Below, in pieces: positions 1-10,800 of a stretch of 64,000 nucleotides of DNA. This DNA is from Symsagittifera roscoffensis (lineage: Eukaryota > Xenacoelomorpha > Acoela > Convolutidae). Location: NCBI RefSeq assembly GCF_963678635.1, contig NC_087070.1:21063461-21127460 (forward strand). The letters run 5' to 3'. A program made the translations under genes and the position numbers. The first letter of the stretch is position 1; every line of letters begins with the position of its first letter. Below the pieces are notes generated by a model. It was not told the origin of the DNA. It was given only the letters and a program-made list of their open reading frames with translations, and did not search any database.

Positions 1-3000
1 CAGTATTCTGACGCATGACCGTCCATCGCAGATGTGCTCTCCGTTCCCACACGTCGAATCCAGACAGCTACCCGGCTCCAATTTCTTTGCTGACCCGGGG
101 TCGCTCGTCCTTTCGCTTGGCTCTTGCATCTGGGGCGTGATTAGCTTATGTAGCACACTCAACTTCGCCAGATCTTCATCTTCCGTTGGTGCTAACCTCA
201 CTCGCTCGGTGGTTTCCTCGATTAGACTCGCATGGGGATGTGGACACCAGGAGGGTCTTAGTAGCTTCCATATCACTCCCAAGTTCGTGGTTAACAAGCC
301 ATTTCCACCGCCCATGTTCACTTCAACTCTCTTGTTTGAGCGCGGTATGCTTATCACCTCTGGTGTTTTCTCAAGAATCAGGCCCAGGCTCGGCCCCTCT
401 TTTTCCACCGCGTCTATTTCCATTATTCTTTCTGTCCAAAACTTCAGTAGCTCCGCTACCTCATGGTTTCTGTGGGCTCCTCCAGCTTCCGAGTCTAAGA
501 AGGGATTGTAGGCTATTCCCATCACTCCAGACACATATTGGTATTCCCCCTTCTCACTGAGTCTCGAGTACTGTTCTGACGAGGCCAGGTTACGGTGAAC
601 ATCATGTTCTTCCTCGAACTTCTTATTAGAGCACCTCCGTACCTCGTCCAGCTTTCGATGGTTCTCTAAGGATAGTCTGGAACCATCTTCTTTCTCTATT
701 CCTGTACTCTGATATACGTTTAAGATGATCGTTGAGACTCTTCTCTCCATGGTTTTACTTCCACTTGCTCTCTGGTGGCATGCCAGGATGGTGCTATCAG
801 ACATCATTGACATTATCCATCTCAAGAAACATGTGGCATCTTTTCTTCTAGCCAGGCTCAAGCCTGAATTGTCCCTGGCCACGTGTTGCATCAGTGCCTG
901 ATACACCTCTAGCTTCTTGCTTCCCAACTTCAGCCTGTCATACGAGGTCAATGTCTCCAACTCTATTCCCACCAGACTCCAGGTGAACATTAATTGTCCC
1001 GCAGTTCTAACGAAGGGGTTCGCCATCAGTGGCGGTGCTGATGAGGATGTCCTCATCGCCTCTTCAAAATGATCCTTCAACAAACTCTGCCAGGACCTCT
1101 TCAGATGACTTGCCATCTCTATCTTATTAACCTCGGCTTTTTGCTGGGTGGCCCAATTGCGTCGCCTGCGAGCTATTCCACTGTCCAACTTCTTCAAGCA
1201 GTCCTCCATTTCCTTCAATGTTTCGAGGGCCACCCACCACGTCCGGGAAGTGTTCCTCGTCTTGTTCCTCTCCAATGGATCACTCGTCACTTGTTTGCCC
1301 ATGTCCTGATGTGCCTTCGAGATCCATTCTTTGCCGATCTCCACTTCCCCTACCTGTCCGTTCGTTGAACCTCTCTTCACGTTTACCTTCTGAGGCTTGA
1401 AGTCTTCTTCTGACGTCGAACTGGTGGAAACCTCTATTTCCTTTTCTACTTCAAGTGGTTTCCTGAGCTCCGAGCTGTTCTTGTATGCCGCCGTCTTGCA
1501 TCGGACCAAAACGATGGGCGCCGTCTCTCTCAAGTTTCCTTCCGAAACAGCATCCACTGAAGCACTACCCCATCCTTCCACTTCTCTCTTCCTCTTGCGA
1601 GTCTTCACATCTCTGCTCGAGGGTGTTGTGGCTATCATCATTGATTCGACCTCTCCATCCACTCCTTCCAACTCTTGCCTCACCCCTGCTCGAGCCTTAC
1701 GGATATTAGTACTTTTAATCATATTACTAGTCCCAACCTTATCCCTTTTTATATCATCAACCATTTTATCCACAGTTTTTTGTTTCAGAGTAGAGCTGTC
1801 CTCACATTTCTCTTTTCTAGTCTTCGATCGTGCGTTCCTCAGCTCCACTAGCTTGTTCAGCAGCTCTTTTCTTGCTTTCTCATCCAGGCCCGTTCCTATC
1901 AGGAGCGGTTCCCCGAATCTCACTACTGCGTCCCACAGTTCCTTCTTGAACTTGTCCAGCGTCGTCTCGCTGCCCACTTCTCGATTGAATTCCCCCAGGA
2001 ATTCCTGCCAAGCGTCATCCTCGAGAGATCCCAAGAATATGTCCCTGTTCCCTTCGAACGTGTTCTTCTCCCTTTCCTCCGAGCTCAAGAGTAACATCCC
2101 CATATTGAAGGTCTCACCTGCCAATGGCAACTCTAGGTTCTTCCGCGGGGACGGGTTCAGAGGTGGTGTGGCAGTATCTGCCCAATTCTCTTCGCTCAAG
2201 TCTTTCAACAGCTCTTGAGTGGTGAGTTCCTCCCCTGATGGCCCTGGTTCAGGTGTATTCCCCACCTCCATGTCTTCTCCAGCTTCACTGAGAGTTTCAT
2301 CCATACTCTCTTCCTCTGATTCATTTCTTCTTCTCTCGAGAATTCTTTTGAATCGATCCTCAACGGGTCCACTCCTCTTGTCTCCAGGCGTGTCTACAGA
2401 CAGTGGTGACGGTGTCGTAGGATCCAGCTTTTTATATTCCGTCAGGGCTACATGCAGTTGACCTGCTGCATCTAGTTCTGTTCCCTCCTGTGTCACTTCT
2501 ACTTGTTCCAAGCCATAGGGTGCCTTGTATTTTCTCGTGGCAAATTTCATTTCGTCCACCAATGCGACGTGTCCCTCCATCACGATCATCCTGCCATCAT
2601 CCCATATGGGTAGCATATTCTCAAGTCCTTCCTTCTCAAGAGTCCTCAAGACTTTCCGCACCTCATATCCAGGGGGCTGCGAACCTCTACTCTTTTTCGC
2701 TTGCGTCGTCCACGAATTTACCTTTATCTCGCTGGTGTGGAAGTAGACTGCCGCCGTGTAGCCGATGAACAGGGGATCCCAGCCATCCGTGAAATGTCTC
2801 TGCGTTTCCTCCGTCATCATCTTCGCCATTATGGAGGGAACCACCAAGGGACTATTCATTCCCAAGGTCATCCTCCTGACTGTCGGGAACTCAGGCATGG
2901 TGGCTGGTAGGATTTCTTTCTCCATTATGGCCTCCAGCTCCCTCTTGACTAGTGCAAAGCACTCCTTCCAGGCGGGGATTCTCAAGACTTCTCGTCCGTT

Positions 3001-4677
3001 GGCCGTCAATGGGTTTAGGTTCCAAAACTTTGGATACATTTCAATGGGGCCCTCTCGCTTGCCTCCCATTCTACATTGCATTTGTCCCCTGAAGTTGCAC
3101 ACCATCATCTCGGCATCTTTCACTTTTCCGAAGAGTACCGTGTTGCTCATACGCGCCCTGAGCACCTCCTGCTGACACCAATTCAGCGCTGTACCATCCA
3201 GTACGCTGATGAGACTCAAGTGCGTCACCGAGTGACGATACGTTATCACCAGGGGATCTGGAAACGCGTACGTCACTGCTGGACCATAGATGCAGGTCAC
3301 CACCTCCTCTAGACCCCGGATTATCACCATTGGGTCCGACCTCATTGCCAGGCACAGGTCCGTCAACAGAGGCATCCCTCTGTTCGCCTTCTCCCATTCT
3401 TCTCTCGAGGTTGGGTTCTCATCTTCACCCGTCATGTATCGATTCTGCATCATGAGGTATTGCACCAGCAGTGTCTTCAACCCTGCGGCACACTTGTAGG
3501 AGCTGGTTTCAATGCTCGTGTGGACTCTCCCCATAGACAGAGGTTCTCCATATTCCATTAACCGATGAAACGATACCAATTCCCCATGGGTCAAGAGTAC
3601 TAGTGCCAGATACCCATCAACTCGAAGTGTCTCCACTCCTCGACTAAACATGTATGCTGGGCCCATGTTGAACAAGTATCTGGGGTAAACCAAATACAGG
3701 GCCAAGAGCAGGCTGATGGACATGCCCAGTATCTCCTGTACGAAGGCTCCGAAGATAGTCGCCGTGGTGCCGAACACTCCTGCCAAGAATTCTCTCTCCC
3801 AGCAAGGACTCAAGAACTTGAGAATCTCGTAATCTCTTTTAGTCTTCAATTCGCCGTTGGCGTGCTCTCTCCAAAATCCTCCAATCGTCACTTCATTGGC
3901 GGCCGAGACAAATCTAGCCACCGTCATGTCTCTCGTTTCAGCTAGCTCCAGTTGCTTCTCTAGAAAACTCCAGATTTGTTTCACGAGGAGTGGTGCTTCC
4001 TCCCTCGTCCTATTCGTGACGTTCTCCAGCCTTGGTGTCAGGAATGGCCACCAGCCATTCTCTTGAGTCAAGCGATATTTCATCGATTCTAACTGTTTCT
4101 CCGTCTCGACCACATTTCTTCTCTCGTTGCTGGGACCTCTAGACCTGCTGGTGGAATTTGCGACTTTCACATCCATACTCCGGAACCACAGGCTGGCCGT
4201 CAACTGGTTTATCGCCGGGTGGTCGTCCCCGATGACTGGGCTGAACTTGAGTTGTCTAGCAAAGTTCGATACCTCTAGCAAGAGTACCTCATCCAATACA
4301 ATCAGGACGTCGGCCAGTCCGTAAAAGCCCCTCAGTGCATGAGATATGTCAGCCCATGCCGCCGGCAATTCTGATTTGTAAAGCCTCAAGTTCAATGGCT
4401 CCAGCTCTCGATTGGGGGCTGCCCTCAGAATCCGCCATTCACTCCCTTCTGCTATCAGGATCAAGACCGCGTACACGAATTGTAGGGCGGGTGGCATATT
4501 TGCGTATCCTGGGGATGTGGTAAACACCACCTTCGTCTTGGACCCAAATCTCGAGGCTACGTTCTCTTGTACCTCATTCATCGCCGCAAATAACGCCTGA
4601 ATAGCCTCCCATATCTTCCTTGATGTCGGAATCTCCTTGCCCTTCAGTTGCTCAAGAAGCCCATCGCGTGCAGGTGA
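1..4677 (-). CDS. ORF4 of element A: very large protein of unknown function (3' partial)
   Basis: The frame is open from 4,677 to the window edge, at least 1,550 codons, without a stop; I checked the phase at several points. The first in-frame AUG is at 4,581. The start of the frame completes a second SGNH-like domain begun in ORF3, with a D-I-S-H box at 4,339-4,350. The rest matches no family I recognise. It has long hydrophilic and helical stretches, a charged Ser/Glu/Lys-rich middle (about 1,400-2,400) and a Cys/His cluster, CX4CX4HXCX4C, at the extreme left. No convincing signal peptide or membrane segment is visible, which argues against a typical envelope protein. Broken homologues lie at 22,598-28,112 and 60,652-64,000. 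It could be translated as a -1 frameshift extension of ORF3 or from its own AUG. Confidence 0.85.
4644..4677 (-). other. ORF3/ORF4 overlap: -1 frame change inside second SGNH domain
   Basis: ORF3 stops at 4,644-4,646. The ORF4 frame is -1 relative to it and opens right after a stop at 4,678-4,680, so a frame change must occur within 34 nt. The residues after GMND read sensibly only if the frame changes here. No canonical X-XXY-YYZ heptamer is visible, so this may be a non-canonical recoding site or a one-base deletion in this copy. Confidence 0.6.
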
Positions 4678-7358
4678 TCATTCATTCCTGCAAACATTAG
4701 CAGCTCAGGTTCACAGGGCATCTCCGACTTTATTGCCACCACTAGAGTCAACATCTGGTTCAATTCGGCTCCTGGCAAGGAGTATACCAGAGTCTCCGGC
4801 CAGAACAACTTGGGAGACGTTCCTTCGAAGTCCGATCCCGCCACAATGACTACTCTTGCAGCAGCTGGATCTGCTCTATCATAAACTGCCAGAGTTTTGG
4901 CCAGTTGGGTGCCACCACAGGGCTTCCCGTACCTGGGATCTTCTGCCAACTTCGGACCTTCGTAAGCGGCATCAGGCAATTCCATTCCCCCCGGATTGAG
5001 TAGCTTGTCTACCACCTTTAACTGCGCCGGGGTTGCCAACCTGATCCTAGCGATGCCAGTTCGGTGCTTGGGAGGTTCTGTTATAAGTCCAGGACCCCCC
5101 AACAGTTTGAGAGGCCTGTAGTTAATGGGTCCCATGATCGTTTTTGTGGGAATTCCAGTCAGGTCTGTGGTCTCCATTAACTTCGCTCTCGAGAAGTGCG
5201 CTTCGTGAGCTTTCAACCAGTCTATGCAATGATGTCTATTCAAATCCTCGTGCGACACTCGTTCGATCCCCAGGGTTTCCGCCAACTCTCGTCGGCATTC
5301 CAAACTCTCTAGATCCAGTTCCTTCACCTTCTCAGGATATCTCAAGCGGGCAGTCTCCATAGACTTCTTTTCTCTCCTGCCATCTGCCACCACCACAGAG
5401 GACATCGCCGAGCCCGGAGGTGTTGATGACTCTACCTCCTCCGACTCCATTGGCGTGGCACTCTGCAATCGGGTCTGATTGCTCCTTGAACTGTCTCTAG
5501 TATCAACTCTCGCTCCCAAGCGACCAGCCAAGGCCCTCGAGGCAAGGAATGGTGGGTTGGGAGGTGGTCCTAAAGTGAATTGGGCTGTCTCCAGCAGGTC
5601 CGCCTCTAGCGTGTTAATGTGTTCCTGGAAGACGTCGTTCAGCCACTCCGCTCCCCTTGGCCTATCGAAATGGATTCCATCTTTTGAGGTGTCTTCAGGG
5701 AATCCCTTTTTCTCCATACGTTCTGCTATGTCCAACAGCCTGAGAGGAAGCACACTCTTCCGGTGTATGTCTCGGATCATCTTGTTCAGGCTCCGCACCT
5801 TCTGGTTCATCTCTAGGGCGTGCTGATCAAACATCATGTTGTAGGGGACCGTGCATACCGTCAGCAGGATGGGGTCCATCTGGATCCTCAGTTCCTCAAG
5901 AAGGCAGCTCATCTTGTCGCACAGCCTCGCTACTTTCCTCGCTTCTCCCCTTGACACGTCGTTGGTCCCAACCATCAGGGTCACTGTGTAAACTTTGGTC
6001 ATCCCTAGCATGTCCAGGGTTGCCAACATCTGTGGCGTGGCAGCTCCAGCGAAACTCAAGACTCCTGTCTGCCAATGGGACCGTATCTGGGTCAACACCC
6101 GCACCAGGCTATCCCCTATAATTAGGTGAACTGCACCCTCTGGCACACGAGGTGGCGCTAGATACTCCACCCAGGCTGCGTCATGGAAGCAGTCCCTCCT
6201 GGCTCCCTGTTCCGCACTCCAGTCCAGCCGATTGTGCCTGTGGTAGTACCCTTCTGTATTCTTCTTATAGCTTGCGATCACGACATTCCTGACCGGCTGT
6301 TCCCTCCAAGTTGGGGGAAGCTCTGGCCTTGTCGATCTTTCACGACTCTGCTGCTGCAATTTCTCGCCTAGCTCCTTCAGGCGCGATGAGGCGCCACTCA
6401 CCTGACTGCCACTCGAGGTCGAGGTTGGGGTATATCCTGGTAACACCACATCCATCAGAGGACGTACAGGTTGTGTCTCTAGGTTGCGCAAGGAAGGCGT
6501 CACGTCATTCGGTATCCAGACCTCTAACCCTTCGCTCATGTGTTCTCTGGCCTCGCGGTCAAGGTTGAACCGTCCTCTAGCCCTGGGAGCTTCATCCACC
6601 TCCATGCGCGACTCTGGCCTCGAGCTGGTCACCACTCGTTCGTTTGACCTGACTCCCTTCTGTGCGTCAAGCTCGCGTTGTCGCTGTTCTATCCTTTCCA
6701 ACTCCGACTTCAGTTGATCACGATTTGCGACGTTCTCCTGCACCCTCAGCTCCTGCTGATGTTCAGCCCTTAGCATCTCAAGTAATTTCGACGTCTGATC
6801 TCGCTCGTCGACTGCCTGGTCTCTCTCCAGCTGAAGCTTCTCCCTGTCCAGCTTCGCCTGATCCCGATCGAGGTTCGCTTTATTCCTTTCCTTCAGCGCC
6901 TTCTCGAGCTCTTTCTTTAGAACCCCCAGACCCGGATATGCCTCTGTCGTCTGTTGCGCTCGCGACATCGACGGCACCTTACTCGAGCTCTGGCCTGTGG
7001 ATCTTGCTGTTGGTCTCGTCGGTAGCGGAAACTCTCCTGCGCCGTGTTCGGTGTTGTTACTCAGGCCAGGATTTCTTGCCAAGTCAAAGCCCCTTACTCC
7101 TCCATCCGCATTCCAAGATAACCATCTGGTCTGTTCTCGATTTGATATGCCCTCGGTGGTGTAGCCGACCATCAAGACAGCCTCCGTCGCAGACTCCCTG
7201 CACTCACCCTGGTCCTCCAACTGGAGGATCGCATTCAGCATCACCGCCATTCTCTCGTCTATCTGGGTGTAGTCCAGGTCCCTCAAGCGTCTGTACAGCT
7301 CGTCAAGAGTGGGCTTCTTCAGAGCCGCGGGCACGGAGTTCCAGAATCGGTCTGCCAT
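4644..7358 (-). CDS. ORF3 of element A: coiled coil plus SGNH (GDSL-type) hydrolase
   Basis: I chose the AUG at 7,358 (904 aa): it has A at -3 and G at +4, and the frame extends only 17 codons further upstream, to a stop, with a UUG but no AUG. About residues 140-230 are a strongly charged coiled coil with repeated Leu-Asp-Arg-Asp-Gln-like units. A complete SGNH hydrolase follows: block I GDSL with Ser417, block II Gly in SFAGA, block III GTND with Asn466, block V DGIHFD with Asp560 and His563. Near the C-terminus a second set begins, AGSDF (Ser842) and GMND (Asn893), with nearly the same Ser-Asn spacing, and runs into the ORF4 frame. SGNH enzymes are usually esterases or lipases; substrate and location are unknown. 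Coiled coil plus esterase resembles ORF1 proteins of some CR1/L2 LINEs. Confidence 0.9.
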   Translation of the reverse strand: MADRFWNSVPAALKKPTLDELYRRLRDLDYTQIDERMAVMLNAILQLEDQGECRESATEAVLMVGYTTEGISNREQTRWLSWNADGGVRGFDLARNPGLSNNTEHGAGEFPLPTRPTARSTGQSSSKVPSMSRAQQTTEAYPGLGVLKKELEKALKERNKANLDRDQAKLDREKLQLERDQAVDERDQTSKLLEMLRAEHQQELRVQENVANRDQLKSELERIEQRQRELDAQKGVRSNERVVTSSRPESRMEVDEAPRARGRFNLDREAREHMSEGLEVWIPNDVTPSLRNLETQPVRPLMDVVLPGYTPTSTSSGSQVSGASSRLKELGEKLQQQSRERSTRPELPPTWREQPVRNVVIASYKKNTEGYYHRHNRLDWSAEQGARRDCFHDAAWVEYLAPPRVPEGAVHLIIGDSLVRVLTQIRSHWQTGVLSFAGAATPQMLATLDMLGMTKVYTVTLMVGTNDVSRGEARKVARLCDKMSCLLEELRIQMDPILLTVCTVPYNMMFDQHALEMNQKVRSLNKMIRDIHRKSVLPLRLLDIAERMEKKGFPEDTSKDGIHFDRPRGAEWLNDVFQEHINTLEADLLETAQFTLGPPPNPPFLASRALAGRLGARVDTRDSSRSNQTRLQSATPMESEEVESSTPPGSAMSSVVVADGRREKKSMETARLRYPEKVKELDLESLECRRELAETLGIERVSHEDLNRHHCIDWLKAHEAHFSRAKLMETTDLTGIPTKTIMGPINYRPLKLLGGPGLITEPPKHRTGIARIRLATPAQLKVVDKLLNPGGMELPDAAYEGPKLAEDPRYGKPCGGTQLAKTLAVYDRADPAAARVVIVAGSDFEGTSPKLFWPETLVYSLPGAELNQMLTLVVAIKSEMPCEPELLMFAGMNDHLHAMGFLSN

Positions 7359-7395
7359 TTTTGCAACTTCGGGATGTATATAGGTAGATGTTAAC

Positions 7396-7455
7396 CAGCT
7401 CAAGAATTACCTTACCAACTCAAGAATTACCTTACCAACTCAAGTATTACCCAAT
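7396..7455. repeat. Three 20-bp direct repeats just upstream of ORF3
   Basis: The unit caactcaagaattaccttac occurs three times in a row, the last copy diverged. On the coding strand it lies about 40-100 nt upstream of the ORF3 AUG. It may be a cis element for a separate ORF3 message, since each unit carries GTAAG-like sequence on the minus strand, but no function is shown. Confidence 0.75.
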
Positions 7456-7882
7456 TCAAGAATTCTCTAGAAATGTTCTCTTGCAAGTACTTGCTGTAGA
7501 TTCGGATTATCGCGTGTTCAATCAAGATTCTCTCTTTCTGTTTCTCGCTTGAGTGTAGTTGGATTTTCAACTTTGTTTTTCAAACTCGATCTGAAAACAG
7601 AAAGCTCATTAAAACTTAGCATGTCACGTTCCTAACCTAGAGACCCCCCTTCTACCCATATGGTTAAAATCTTATCATTCTCATATCACTTAAAGCAATT
7701 CGATTGGATTTTCCCTTAAGAACATGCAGATTCATTTTATGTTTTAGCACCATCAATTCTTTCTTTTTAAAATTCAATTGTCATGCCAATCACATCTTAA
7801 GATCCCTTTACCTGCGTCGCACCCCAGTACCTAACTCAAGACTCCTCCCTCACACCCGACCTGATACCTCCATGTACCCGAC
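7456..7882 (-). other. Spacer between pol and ORF3 of element A
   Basis: No open frame of note. The stretch is more AT-rich than the flanking genes. It is the natural place for an internal promoter or splice acceptor serving ORF3/ORF4, but I see no clear signal. The equivalent spacers in element B, 30,486-30,872 and 40,245-40,631, do not obviously match it. Confidence 0.5.
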
Positions 7883-10800
7883 TCAGGCGATGCTCAAGTA
7901 GTACTTCTTGTGAAGATGCACCATTATCTCTGTTTCTGCAAAGACCACATGTAGGATAGCGTACAATTCCCTCGAGCTCAGTTTGCCCCTGTTTGGGTCG
8001 TACACCGGCATCGAGACCTCCACTATTCCTCTTTCAATCATGAAGTCACGTAGTCTTGTCAGTGCCAATATCACGTGTTCGGGATCAATTGTGTTTCTGT
8101 CGTTGACTCTCGTTACTAGGAAGCAGAGGTATTTGCCCGGGACTTGTGCCACTGACGGTGGAAGCGCTGCTATGCCTCCCAGTCCTGGCCTCTGTCTGAA
8201 CAGAAACTCTACGTTCTGGTACTCTTTTTTGAAGTCAGCCTCCAATCTTGATTTGAAACTCATGTCCGCCGTGATGCAGATCGCGCTGGTCCTGTTTGAC
8301 AGGATGAAGTCGCTATCCGTTATCATGATGTTCTCTGAGTATTCATTAGGTATTTCGAATTTCGTTTTGAAATTCCTTCCTATGGTAGGCTCTGGTTCTT
8401 CTTCCTCCAGTTCCAATCCGCTTGTTTCCCTCACTTCCTTGAGCTTCTTTATCATCAAATTTTCGGTGTGGGTAAGTCCTACCCCCACTCCCCGGACAAA
8501 AATATTTATCGACGTCCCCGTCGATGTAGTCGGGTCTGAATTGTCCTTGGGGATGTCCAGTGGCCTGTCTGTTGCTGTCCATCCGAAAAGAGGGTCCTCT
8601 GTCTTCATGTAATTTGCTGCTGATACATCGATTTGCTGAATGCTTTGTCCTTCGCGGCTCTCGTCTTTGACATCACGCATCCACTCTAGAATCCTCAAGT
8701 TCGTGTTCTCCCTCCTTTCTATTTCACTCTGCTCGAGATCCGTCTCTAATTCTGGCGTCGAGTAATCATCCTGCGGATAATGTCCACCATCGTCAATGAC
8801 CTGCCATTCCTCTTCGGCTTCCAGTTCGCCTGCGCTTAGTAGTTCATCGCCCAACTTGTCTGGCTGTATCTTATCGATCAAGAAGTCATCCCCGTACCTA
8901 TTGTACCTCATACCTGTTCGTTTACGATTGCCAGTCCTGGTTTCCGGTGGTGTTGGTCGATCCGGCTCCATCCACTTCGGTACCTCGTTTTGCTCTGGGT
9001 CGTTCCAGTCTTCTTCTACAAATGAACCTGCATCCGACTCCACTTCTATCTTTTCGTTGTCGTCCAAACTCAAGTTCTCATTACCATCATTTTTCTCTCT
9101 AGTGCCTTTCTCATTCACTTCGCACGCTGGTTCCACCACCAGGTACTCAAGACCTTCCATGTCTTTTGGTAGGCACCAGTCCTCCGGGGACGGGACATGA
9201 GGCTTCAGATTTTCGTAATGTGCTGCTCGCCCTGTACTCAAGCGATAGAACCGTCCTTGTTGATGTACTTCCGTAATCATGAACGGTCCTCTCCGTTTCT
9301 TGAGTAGTTTCTTTGTTCCCTTGGGCGGTATGACATTTTGGAAGACCCACACGTATTGGCCCACTTCGTATGGCTTTGCTCTTAGTATCTTTTCGTCATA
9401 TTTCTTGCGTTGCCTCATTTGCGCTTGCGCCGTGTTTCTCCGACATAGCTCGTTTAGCTCTTGTTGTCTTTTGATCGCTTCCTTCACGTATGCTTGAGGT
9501 GACGTCCTCTTCCCCTCGTACTCCGGGTAGAAGAATGTTATGGGCATTGCCCTTTCCCTGCCTGTCAACATCATGAAAGGACTGATACCCGTCGTTGAGT
9601 GCTGAGTACTATTATAGGCTCCTACTACCTGTGGCAGGTATTTGTCCCAGTCCGTCATGTATCTCGAGCAGTACACCCTGAGCATGTTGACCAGTGTCCT
9701 GTTCTGTCTCTCTACCAACCCATTGGTCTGTGGATGATAGGTCGTCGAGTGCGCTTGAGCAATGTGTGATCTCTTCATCAATTCTTTTGTCAAGTCCCCC
9801 ACAAAAGCCTTGCCGTTGTCCGACTGGAAAGTCATTGGACAACCATACCGCGATATCCAATGCGTTATCAGGTGATCACATGTCTCCTCTGCTGAGGCTG
9901 TCTGGCACGGAACCGCTTCCGCCAACTTGGTGAAGTGATCTATTATAACTAGTATTTGGTTATAACCCGACTCCGTGATGCAGATTTTCTGATGGTCTAT
10001 CTGCACCACTTCATTGAATTCCGAACTTTCGACAGACTTGAGGGGAAACTTCATCTTCCTTGGGTCTTTTACTTGAAGGCATGCTAGGCAGGCATTCACC
10101 CATCTCTCGCAAGCTTTTCTCATTCCCGGCCAGTCGAACCTGTGAAGTATCCTTTGTTGTACTTTATCTATCCCCTGGTGGCCCATCTGGTCGTGTGATC
10201 TGAAAAGCACCTCCGTTTGGTACAATTGTGGTAGTATGATGAGGTTGTGTTTGTGTAATATTTTTTCCTCATCTCTTCTCTTGCACGCTACCACCCCTTC
10301 CGCTGTGTGATAAAGTAAGTCTCTCTTTTCTTTGTAGAACTGGCTCAAGATCTTGTAGCTGTCTTCCTCAAGTTCCCCCTTCTCCTTGACTCCCGAATGG
10401 ATCCATTTGGAGAGGTTACTTGTCATTTTGTCATTCTTCTGGGCCCTTATTAGGTCAGACAGCCTGTATCTCGCCTTAACGTGCTCCTTTAGCGCCATGA
10501 TCTGTCCATTCATTTCACCAGGGTTGTGGATGTCATCGCTCAGCTTCACACATATCATCCTTTTCACGATTTTCATGTCGTCTTCTGGTACCAGATTCGT
10601 TCTGACGTTTGAGTTGCACGATAGTTCCCTTAGTGGTTTTCTTGAAACTGCTATTTTCTCGAGCTCTTCACCACCTCGTACCTCTTGTATTTCCAGATCG
10701 TACGTCCCTGAAGATGGATCCGTCTGTAATTCCCTGTCGTGCTGTCTTATCTTCTCTTCCGCCAGTATCATGCATAGACTGTCTTGGTCTTCGCTGCTCT

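Noticed and set aside
1397-2218. 273-codon plus-strand Ser/Leu-rich frame
   Set aside because: Antisense to the charged middle of ORF4; its composition is that expected from the complement of Glu/Lys/Arg-rich coding sequence.
3071-3397. A 108-codon minus-strand frame inside ORF4 of element A
   Set aside because: It is out of phase with the long ORF4 frame and of low-complexity Gly/Ser/Arg composition; a shadow.
6662-7387. 241-codon plus-strand frame
   Set aside because: Antisense to the ORF3 coiled coil, whose biased codons leave the opposite strand open.
7440-7462. Resemblance of attacccaattcaag to a nematode spliced-leader end
   Set aside because: It is a diverged copy of the local 20-bp repeat, lacks an SL RNA context and the match is short.
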